DNA of 7,621 nucleotides, taken from contig JAJYAH010000317.1 of the NCBI GenBank assembly GCA_021779635.1, positions 1-7,621 of the forward strand, read 5' to 3'. This document shows, piece after piece, positions 1 through 5,845 of this stretch; within the stretch, counting starts at the first letter, position 1, and every line of letters begins with the position of its first letter. Source of the stretch: Pseudomonadota bacterium. Its GTDB lineage: Bacteria; Pseudomonadota; Alphaproteobacteria; Rhizobiales; Xanthobacteraceae. The notes beneath the pieces are model-generated. The model saw only the letters and a list, made by a program, of their open reading frames with translations, did not search any database and had not been told where the DNA came from. The position numbers and the translations under genes were made by a program.

Positions 1-299
1 CCTATGAGCGCCGGTTCCGAGCCTTCTCCCACGGCCTCGCACCGATCGTTGCACCGGACAACGCGCTGATCCTGTCCTCGGCCACGCCGGGCAAGGTGGT
101 CGACGATTCCAAGGGCCAGTACAGCGTGCTGGTGGCCGAGCTGCTCAACAACCTCAACGCCAGCGACGCCGGCGCCGAAGCCGTCTTCAACAAGACGCGC
201 GTTGCGATCTCGCGCGCCTCCGAGGGCGAACAGGTGCCCTCGGTGTCGTCGTCGCTACTCGACGACGTCCGCTTCGGCGCCACCAACGCCGGCGGCTAA
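1..299 (+). CDS. Caspase-like (peptidase C14) family protein, C-terminal fragment
   Basis: The reading frame is open from base 3 and ends at TAA 297-299, so about 98 C-terminal residues are visible and the start lies outside the window. The fragment matches, from memory, the end of bacterial caspase-fold proteases. It has the stretch GLAPIVAPDNALILSSATPG, where the family has a 'GLAP...A..gtli.yat.PGk' strand. This is followed by a region resembling 'S.y...LL..l' (YSVLVAELLNNL), then FNKTRVAISRASEGEQVP and the terminal SSLLDDVRF. The catalytic His and Cys would lie upstream and cannot be checked. Such proteases cleave after basic or acidic residues and occur in programmed cell death, signalling and defence contexts. 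The gene converges on the adaptor gene, with a palindromic repeat between the stops. The family assignment is fairly secure; any specific role is not. Confidence 0.72.
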   Translation, partial: YERRFRAFSHGLAPIVAPDNALILSSATPGKVVDDSKGQYSVLVAELLNNLNASDAGAEAVFNKTRVAISRASEGEQVPSVSSSLLDDVRFGATNAGG

Positions 300-315
300 G
301 GCGTTCTCATCTACC

Positions 316-412
316 GTCATTCCGGGGCGCGCGGAGCGCGAGCCCGGAATCCATAACCCCTGCAGGGAGTATGGATTCCGGGCCTGCGCCAAGAGGCGCA
401 TCCCGGAATGAC
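316..412. repeat. Interspersed double-hairpin palindromic repeat, possible bidirectional terminator
   Basis: Two perfect stem-loops sit inside a longer inverted repeat. The first pairs attccggg (319-326) with cccggaat (343-350), with an inner cgcgc/gcgcg stem (328-332/336-340). The second pairs attccggg (375-382) with cccggaat (402-409), with an inner tgcgcc/ggcgca stem (385-390/395-400). The outer ends gtcattccggg (316-326) and cccggaatgac (402-412) are also perfect reverse complements, so the whole unit can fold as a cruciform. I recognise this as the widespread 'GTCATTCCGGGGCGCG' repeat of Bradyrhizobium-like genomes. It lies between two converging stop codons (299 and 430) and could end transcription from both sides, although there is no clear U-tract. 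Confidence 0.85.
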
Positions 413-429
413 AGTGATTGAATATTCAC

Positions 430-1332
430 CTACTTCGCGTCCGCGCTTGATGTCTCCGGCCGGACCGGATCGCCTTCGCGCAGCAACGCGCCGGCCCGCG
501 CCACCACGACGTCGCCTTCCGCAAGGCCGTCGCGGATTTCGACCTGTCCGCCGGACATCAGGCCGACCTCGACCCGCTTGGTCTCGATGCGCTGGCGCCG
601 CACCACCTGGACCACGGTGCCGGCGGTGCCGTAGAGCACCGCGGTCAGCGGCACCGAGACGCCGCAGCTTTGCCCGGTCTTGATCAGCGCCCGCCCCGAC
701 GAATTCACCAGCAGGCGCTCGTTCGACGTCACCGAGATCGTGACCTGGCCGAGCTGGCTGTTGGGCTCGACCGTCGAGGCCACCCGGCGCACCCGGCCGT
801 CGACCTCGCCGGCGCCGATGATCTTGATCCGCGCCGCCTGATCGACCTTCAGCTTGGCGATGTCGCGGACCGGGACCAGCCCGATCAGGTCGAATTCGCT
901 GCGGGCGATGATGGAAAACAGCGCCTCGCCCTTGCCCGAGGCCACCGCGCCGATCACGGCCGAGGAACTCGCGATCAGCCCGGCCACCTGGGCCTGCACC
1001 TGCGCCGTGCCGCCTTCGGGCAGCGTGAGCCGCGCCAGCGTCTGCCCCGCCGTCACGGTATCGCCGGCCTCGGCCATGATTTCCGCCACCTTCAGCCCGG
1101 GCCGGTCCGGGCGGACGGCGGTTTCCTCGCGCGGAATCACGATCCCCGAAGCCTCGACAATCGCATCGAAGCACGACTTCGTCGCTTTCAGCACCGTGAC
1201 CGCCGCACCCTTGGGGGCGCCATCGGCTTCATCGTCGGCGAGGGAAGGCGATGCCGCGGCGAGGCAGAGCAGGGCGGCGGCGAGGGGCGCGAGCCATGTG
1301 CGCGAGGCGGCGAGGGCGGGGAAAGGATGCAT
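430..1332 (-). CDS. HlyD/RND-type periplasmic adaptor protein lacking the helical hairpin
   Basis: The predicted product is a 300-residue secreted protein. Residues 1-32 form a signal peptide with a hydrophobic core at 13-27 and a likely cleavage after SLA32; there is no lipobox. Residues 62-104 contain the first half of a lipoyl-like barrel-sandwich motif (VAEIMAEAGDTVTAGQTLAR). The second half follows almost at once (about 110-142, ending GEALFSIIARSEFDL). Beta-barrel and membrane-proximal domains come next (about 146-290, including LVPVRDIAKLKVDQAARI and the C-terminal VEIRDGLAEGDVVVARA). In the family such adaptors bridge an inner-membrane pump and an outer-membrane channel, usually through a coiled-coil hairpin between the two lipoyl halves. 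That hairpin is missing here, and no pump or channel gene is adjacent. ATG 1332 is chosen over an upstream TTG at 1338 because GGGA (1343-1340) lies 7 bases before the ATG but only 1 base before the TTG. Family confidence is high; the exported substrate is unknown. Confidence 0.85.
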   Translation of the reverse strand: MHPFPALAASRTWLAPLAAALLCLAAASPSLADDEADGAPKGAAVTVLKATKSCFDAIVEASGIVIPREETAVRPDRPGLKVAEIMAEAGDTVTAGQTLARLTLPEGGTAQVQAQVAGLIASSSAVIGAVASGKGEALFSIIARSEFDLIGLVPVRDIAKLKVDQAARIKIIGAGEVDGRVRRVASTVEPNSQLGQVTISVTSNERLLVNSSGRALIKTGQSCGVSVPLTAVLYGTAGTVVQVVRRQRIETKRVEVGLMSGGQVEIRDGLAEGDVVVARAGALLREGDPVRPETSSADAK

Positions 1333-1339
1333 CGGCAAT

Positions 1340-1343
1340 TCCC
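1340..1343 (-). promoter_or_regulatory. Ribosome binding site of the adaptor gene
   Basis: GGGA on the minus strand lies 7 bases upstream of ATG 1332. It is too close to the alternative TTG 1338 to serve it, so it decides the start. Confidence 0.5.
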
Positions 1344-1382
1344 GGTGTGTTTGACGGAGATATCGGTATCAGGAGCCAGGTG

Positions 1383-1416
1383 CCAATGAAAGTTGGGCGC
1401 CGATGAAAGTTGGGCC
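1383..1416. repeat. Two tandem 17-base copies containing atgaaagttgggc
   Basis: Copies at 1383-1399 and 1400-1416 share an identical 13-base core (1386-1398 and 1403-1415) and differ at two positions. The repeat lies 50-85 bases upstream of the adaptor start codon, where it could be a tandem binding site or simply a replication-slippage duplication. Confidence 0.75.
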
Positions 1417-1712
1417 AGGGCGGTTTCTGCAACGTCTTGGATTTGTCGAGCAATGTATAGTTCTTTGTATTCGGCGGGATCGATTGGTTCGAATCCTCGC
1501 AATGCCCGCCATTCACTCCGACGTTCCTGGTCAACTCTCGGGGAATACTGGAAAAGCCGCGACGGATCAGGGGGCACGCGCGAAGCCATCCATTTCGAGA
1601 ATTTAAGAATTTAATTTGTCCGGAGAACGCCCGACGTCTAAGCTTCTGATCGGCAATGACAGGGACTTTGCCAGAGCGGTTTCAGCGACAAAAGCGCTGC
1701 AATTGCCTGGGT

Positions 1713-1719
1713 GAGGGGG
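1713..1719 (+). promoter_or_regulatory. Ribosome binding site deciding a TTG start for the radical SAM gene
   Basis: The purine-rich stretch GAGGGGG ends 6 bases before TTG 1726. The more upstream in-frame GTG at 1711 overlaps this stretch and has no such site of its own. TTG 1726 is therefore the preferred start. Confidence 0.6.
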
Positions 1720-1725
1720 ATAGCA

Positions 1726-3551
1726 TTGCAGCCGTCAAAATCCGCGTCGCGCAGGTTCCAGCTGGTTTTGATCAAGCCGTCGCATTACGGCGATGACGGC
1801 TACGTTATCCGTTGGTGGCGTGCGATCATTCCCTCGAATTCACTCGCCGCGGTGTTCGGCGTTGCGCTCGATTGCATTGACCGTAGCGTGCTCGGGCCGG
1901 ATGTCGATATCGATGTCGAGGCCATCGACGAGTTCAATCAGCGGGTCGATGTCCAGAAGCTGGTGCAAAGGTTCAAGCGCCACGACAATTTCGGCCTGGT
2001 GGCGCTGGTCTGCGTGCAATCCAACCAATATCCGCGGGCCCTGGACCTCGCGCGTCCGCTGCGGGCCGCCGGCATTTCAGTGATGATCGGCGGCTTTCAT
2101 GTCTCTGGCTGTCTGTCGATGCTTGACGGCAAGGCCGTTGAACTCGACGCCTGCCGGAACCTCGGCATATCGATGTTCGCGGGCGAGGTCGAGGACCGGC
2201 TCGACATCCTGTTGCGCGACGCCGCGGCAGGCAGGCTGCAACCGCTCTACAGCTTCCTGAAGGATCTGCCGGGCATCGAAGGGACGCCCGTGCCGTTCCT
2301 CCCCGTCGCCAACATTGGCCGCACGCTCGGTCTGTGTGCAAGCTTCGATGCCGGACGCGGATGCCCCTATCAGTGTTCGTTCTGCACCATCATCAATGTG
2401 CAGGCCGCAAGTCGCGCTATCGCTCACCCGATGACGTCGAGGCGCTGGTGCGCGCCAACTGGGCCCAGGGCGTCTGCAAATATTTCATCACGGACGACAA
2501 CTTCGCGCGCAACAAGGATTGGGAGGTCATTCTCGATCGCCTGATCAGGCTTCGCGAAGTCGACGGTATTCCGCTCGGCCTGATGATCCAGGTCGACACG
2601 TTGTGTCACAAATTGCCGAATTTCATCGAGAAGTCCAAGCGCGCCGGCGTCACGCGCGTCTTCATCGGGCTCGAGAACATCAATCCGGACAATCTTGCCG
2701 CCGCCAAGAAGCGCCAGAACAAGATTACCGAATACCGCAGGATGCTGCTGGCGTGGAAGGCGCAGGGCATCTTCACGCTAGCCGGCTATATCCTGGGCTT
2801 CCCCGCCGATACGCCGGCCTCGATCCGCCGCGATATCGAGATCATCCAGCGCGAGCTGCCGCTCGACGTCATCGAGTTCTTCTGCCTGACGCCGCTGCCT
2901 GGCTCCGAGGATCACCAGGCGCTGTGGCGCAAGGGCGTCGAGATGGAGCCCGATCTCAACCAATACGACCTTGAGCATGTCTGCGCCGACCATCCGAACA
3001 TGACGCGCCAGCAATGGACGGCGATCTACCGGGAGGCCTGGGACCTCTATTACACCAGGGAGCATCTGCGCACGCTGCTGCGCCGGACCGCCGCGACGGG
3101 CGGCAAGCTATCCAGCATCGTCAAGATCCTCCTCAATTTTTCGCTGACCGTCCGGCTCGAGGATGTTCATCCGCTGCAGAGCGGCATTTTCCGGCTGCGG
3201 CATCCGTCGGAGCGGCGGCCCGGTCTGCCGGCAGAGCCGGCCTGGATCTTCTGGCCGCGCCTGGCCTGGGACACCGCGCGCAAGACCGTCACGATCTTGT
3301 CCGAGCTGGCATGGCTCAGCGCTGCCGCGATCAGGGCCGCGCGTGATCCCGGGCGCTTTGGCTACATGGACCAGGCGCTGACGCCGGTGCGTGACGATGA
3401 TGAGGAGACGCTCGATTTGACGACCAAGACCGCAGGCGCCTGGGCCGCCGTCGCGCACATCAAGCGGATCGACGAGCTGACGCACCCTGCCGCCGCGAGA
3501 GCCGCGGTCCAGCCTCAGTTCGCCCCGAACCCCCGCCAAAACGTCGGCTAA
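1726..3551 (+). pseudogene. B12-binding radical SAM protein, interrupted by a one-base frameshift
   Basis: Two adjoining reading frames together encode one protein of about 608 residues. The first (1726 to about 2403) has an N-terminal cobalamin-binding Rossmann-like domain (residues 1-195; VLIKPSHYGDDGYVIRWWR, MIGGFHVSG). It then gives the radical SAM cluster motif C213-PYQ-C217-SF-C220, which would bind a [4Fe-4S] cluster and S-adenosylmethionine. The frame is lost after ...CTIINVQ. The second frame resumes at 2403 with GRKSRYRSPDDVEALVR and continues through the TIM-barrel part (YFITDDNFARN, IQVDTLCHKLPNFIEKSK, VFIGLENINPDNL, YILGFPADT, FFCLTPLPGSEDHQ) to TAA 3549-3551. From memory, intact relatives read 'NVQGRKSR' here, which fits loss of one G (cagggccgc becoming caggccgc). 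As read, translation would end at 2544 with a foreign tail and no barrel. The substrate is unknown; such enzymes often methylate unactivated carbons or build lipids or natural products. A sequencing error is possible. The coding style is intact on both sides, so any break is recent. Confidence 0.85.
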
Positions 3552-4621
3552 CGCGGCGCGGCGACCGCTGCGGGCGACAGACTTGGCGCCGCGTCGTTCG
3601 GCGCGGATTTGCGCAGGCGGATTTCGATCCGGCGCCGTTCCTGGATATTCTCAGGCGATCCCGCGATCGCCAGCGTCTCGTCGGTATTCACCAGCTGAGC
3701 CCCGGACAGGGGAATCAATTTGTAGCCGGCCAGCAACGGGCTCTGCCGCAACACGCTCACGACAGCGACGGCGCGGGCGAGGCCAAGTCCGGCATTGTCC
3801 GACGGGGTAAGGCTGGCAACGCCGGCGGTGTTCTTCAGCACCGACAGCAGATCGCGGTCGAGGTTGGAGTACTGGCGGATTCCGATCGGCCGTTCGTCGG
3901 TGTGGCCGACCACCTCGATGACGTCGACGTCGTATTTGCGGATGTATTTGAGAATCTCGATCGGCGTTTGCTCGATCAGCGCCTCGTGGAAGGTCGGCGA
4001 CAGCTCAGCACTGCCGGATTTGAAGAAATAGCCGTCGGCTTCGCTCATCCGGATGATCGGCGGCCATTGATGGCCGCTGGATCCGGCCGCGGCCAGGCCT
4101 CGCGCGAGGGTGTCGAGGATCGCTTGCGATGTCACCGGCGGCTCCCCCGGCTTGGCCATCGCGCGATTGATCGCGGCGACAAGGTCCGAATCGCGAATGG
4201 CTTTATCCGCATCGATGCCGCTGGCGCGAAGCGCTGCGGCGTTGGCGATGCCTTCGCGCAGCTGCGCGACCGTCACGCCGCTCTTCTCGATCTCGTGGAC
4301 GACGGTGCGGCTGTCGACCAGTTCGCGCCAGTACTGGTCGATCGCCTGCGGATCGCTCAAGCCAGAGAGGCTCTGGAATTTTTCGGCGAGATCGGCGCTT
4401 TTTTGCAGGGTCGCGACGACGTCGCGGGTGCGCTCGTTCTGGGCGACCTGCTGTTCAAGCGCCTGTTCGGCGGCGATGCGCCGTGTCTCTTCCCGCTTCA
4501 GAAACGTCGCCATCGCGATCAGGAGGCAGAACACCAGGAGGATCATGATCTCGGCCATGGTCAGGCCGAGCACCAGGCCCCGCTGGTAGGACGAGCGTTG
4601 CTGCACGATTTGTCCGCTCAT
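3548..4621 (-). CDS. MotB/OmpA-like stator protein (one membrane helix, periplasmic peptidoglycan-binding domain)
   Basis: The product has 357 residues. A short cytoplasmic N-terminus is followed by one membrane helix (residues 16-41, GLTMAEIMILLVFCLLIAMA) and a helical periplasmic linker (42-190). An OmpA/MotB-type domain follows (about 197-338), with the strand FFKSGSAELSP, the core VVGHTDERP (238-245), DNAGLGLARA (275-284) and the peptidoglycan-contact-like ERRRIEIRL (328-336). In MotB, ExbD, TolR and ZorB the first part of the helix carries an ion-binding Asp. Here the matching position is Glu24 (A-E-I-M against A-D-F-M in MotB). About 30 extra residues sit between GHTDE and DNAGLGLARA. 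The start is ATG 4621 with GAGGG 5 bases upstream. It follows the MotA-like gene in the same direction after 203 bases, implying a stator complex with it. Its stop codon overlaps that of the radical SAM gene. It is not a flagellar gene by context. Confidence 0.85.
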   Translation of the reverse strand: MSGQIVQQRSSYQRGLVLGLTMAEIMILLVFCLLIAMATFLKREETRRIAAEQALEQQVAQNERTRDVVATLQKSADLAEKFQSLSGLSDPQAIDQYWRELVDSRTVVHEIEKSGVTVAQLREGIANAAALRASGIDADKAIRDSDLVAAINRAMAKPGEPPVTSQAILDTLARGLAAAGSSGHQWPPIIRMSEADGYFFKSGSAELSPTFHEALIEQTPIEILKYIRKYDVDVIEVVGHTDERPIGIRQYSNLDRDLLSVLKNTAGVASLTPSDNAGLGLARAVAVVSVLRQSPLLAGYKLIPLSGAQLVNTDETLAIAGSPENIQERRRIEIRLRKSAPNDAAPSLSPAAVAAPR

Positions 4622-4662
4622 GTTGGCCCTCGCTTTTGTCGTCTCTTGGCCGAACTCGCTGA

Positions 4663-4780
4663 CTCACCTCTCCCCGCTGGGGAGAGGTCGATTTGCGAAG
4701 CAAATCGGGTGAGGGGGCTTTCGGACAAACGAGAGACCGTAACCCCTCACCCCAACCCTCTCCCACAAGGGGAGAGGGAG
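4663..4780. repeat. Nested palindromic repeat of the 'CCTCTCCCC...GGGGAGAGG' type
   Basis: The unit contains three stem-loops. They are acctctcccc/ggggagaggt (4666-4675/4679-4688), cgatttgc/gcaaatcg (4689-4696/4700-4707) and ccctctccc/gggagaggg (4756-4764/4770-4778). A longer-range stem pairs gtgagggg (4709-4716) with cccctcac (4743-4750) and encloses a ~26-base central segment. I recognise it as a very common interspersed intergenic repeat of Rhizobiales genomes, whose spurious translation gives 'MGEGWGEG...'. It fills most of the space between the MotA-like and MotB-like genes and would form strong structures in the transcript, possibly stabilising or partly ending it. Confidence 0.88.
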
Positions 4781-4824
4781 CTCGCTGCCGTTGTCATTGC
4801 GCATCAAGCTGATCTCATCGTGCC

Positions 4825-5841
4825 CTAGGGTTCATCGTTCGCGACTATTTGAGGCCGCGGCGCCGGAGCACGCGGCGCCTCCGCGGCATGGATTTCCTGC
4901 AGCAGCTGGTTGACCGCAACCACCACGCTTTGGGCGTGCTCGAGATTGACCTCGACGCTTTTGCTCTGCGTCTCAACGCTGGTGTGGAGCGAATTCAGCG
5001 CCGTCGTCAGGCCTTGAATCAAGGGCGCCAGCTCGGTCTGGATGATCTGCTCGGGGGTTTGACGCGAGGCGAGCTTGACGAAAAGATTGTCGATCGCGCC
5101 AACGATCTTGGCGGTACTTTTGGCGAGCTGCTCGCCTTGCTGGACCAGTTGCCTGGACACATCGAGGACGTGAACCGTCCGTTCGTTCAGGCCGTCAAGG
5201 GTTTGCTCCGACCGTTTGGAGGCCGCCTCGAACGGACTGCTCGTCGCCGCCGCCAGCTTCTGCAATTCGCCGGAGAATTCCTGATGCGCCCGGCCGATGC
5301 TTTCCTGCGCTTCGTCGAGCGCGTCGGTGACGGATTGCTGGGTCATGCGCCGGAAATAGCCGAACTCCATGATCGCGCTTTCGAGTTCGCGCTTCACCCG
5401 CCGCGAGGCTTCGGCCAGCTCCATCCGTGCGGTCGCTTCGACCTCGACCGGATCGCGCCGCATCTGGTTGAACAGGATCCTCAAAGTAATGCCGGCGATG
5501 GTCGAGGCGATCGCGATGCCGAAATTCTGCACGATCTGCTCGGCCGAGCCCGCGGCCGAAAACTGATAGAGCGATACCGCGAGCGACGTCAGCGTGAACA
5601 GGAACCCCATGTAGTAAAGATTGTCGCCGGACTGGTCGTCGCGGAGCCGGAACAGCCGCGCGCCCAGCAGGACGGCATAGCCGATCATGATCAGCACCGG
5701 CACCGACGTGACCGCGAAGGCGCCGAAATCATTGAGCTTCGAGACAATGATGTAGCCGCTGCCAATAATCACGACGGCGAAGAACAGCAGCCCGCTGATC
5801 AGGCCGGGCGGCAGGACGGGTCTGGTTTCGGGTGCCACCAC
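4825..5841 (-). CDS. MotA/TolQ/ExbB/ZorA-like stator membrane protein with long helical tail
   Basis: The product has 338 residues. Four predicted membrane helices lie at about residues 14-34, 43-62, 75-94 and 103-124. The last two form the pair typical of the proton-channel superfamily, with small and hydroxyl residues in the final helix (GIAIASTIAGITL). About 200 residues of charged, heptad-like, coiled-coil sequence follow (130-320; for example ELAEASRRVKRELESAIMEF), ending in a Pro-rich tail (PRAPAPRPQ). Family members assemble as a pentamer around two MotB-like subunits and convert ion flow into rotation. The following gene encodes a MotB-like partner, which supports this. The long cytoplasmic tail resembles the ZorA style more than ExbB or TolQ, though it is shorter than ZorA tails I know of. 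GTG 5841 is chosen because AGGGAG (5856-5851) precedes it by 9 bases; a TTG at 5877 in the same frame lacks a site. The gene starts 4 bases after the upstream stop codon. Confidence 0.75.
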   Translation of the reverse strand: MVAPETRPVLPPGLISGLLFFAVVIIGSGYIIVSKLNDFGAFAVTSVPVLIMIGYAVLLGARLFRLRDDQSGDNLYYMGFLFTLTSLAVSLYQFSAAGSAEQIVQNFGIAIASTIAGITLRILFNQMRRDPVEVEATARMELAEASRRVKRELESAIMEFGYFRRMTQQSVTDALDEAQESIGRAHQEFSGELQKLAAATSSPFEAASKRSEQTLDGLNERTVHVLDVSRQLVQQGEQLAKSTAKIVGAIDNLFVKLASRQTPEQIIQTELAPLIQGLTTALNSLHTSVETQSKSVEVNLEHAQSVVVAVNQLLQEIHAAEAPRAPAPRPQIVANDEP

Positions 5842-5845
5842 GCCA

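Larger units (their letters stand above)
1333..1725. other. Divergent intergenic region with no confident gene
   Basis: This gap separates the 5' ends of the adaptor (-) and the radical SAM gene (+), so promoters for both should lie here; I could not identify convincing -35/-10 pairs. It is less GC-rich than its surroundings. It holds a 17-base tandem duplication (1383-1416), and an 8-base tandem direct repeat agaattta (1598-1605 and 1606-1613) in an AT-rich patch. Two short reading frames exist. One on the minus strand starts at ATG 1589 and would overlap the adaptor start in another frame; one on the plus strand runs 1393-1614. Neither has a clear ribosome binding site or a recognisable family. 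The minus-strand frame has a believable amino-acid mix over its first ~85 residues (for example LRGFEPIDPAEYKELYIARQ), so a small gene or gene remnant cannot be excluded. Confidence 0.6.

Noticed and set aside
317..1174. Long minus-strand frame overlapping the adaptor
   Set aside because: It is the out-of-frame shadow of the adaptor. Its end is the typical spurious translation (VIPGCASWRRPGIH) of an interspersed repeat.
1486..1496. GGTTCGAATCC, a perfect match to a tRNA T-loop
   Set aside because: The flanking bases give only two T-stem pairs (attgg against cctcg). No matching acceptor stem, anticodon arm or D-loop lies upstream. Treated as chance rather than a tRNA or attachment-site remnant.
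2395..2410. Programmed -1 ribosomal frameshift as explanation for the split radical SAM gene
   Set aside because: There is no X-XXY-YYZ slippery heptamer near the junction and no obvious downstream pseudoknot. A single lost G explains the data more simply.
4455..4766. Minus-strand frame beginning MGEGWGEGLRS
   Set aside because: This is the well-known artefact translation of the CCTCTCCCC repeat, running on into the wrong frame of the MotB-like gene.
3902..4828. 308-residue plus-strand frame opposite the MotB-like gene
   Set aside because: It is an antisense shadow that crosses the intergenic repeat; the minus-strand frame has an OmpA-like domain and a ribosome binding site.
3548..5841. Assignment of the stator pair as flagellar motA/motB or tolQ/tolR
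   Set aside because: The OmpA-like domain rules out TolR. The long tail, the Glu carrier residue and the unrelated neighbours argue against flagellar genes. No gene symbol is given.
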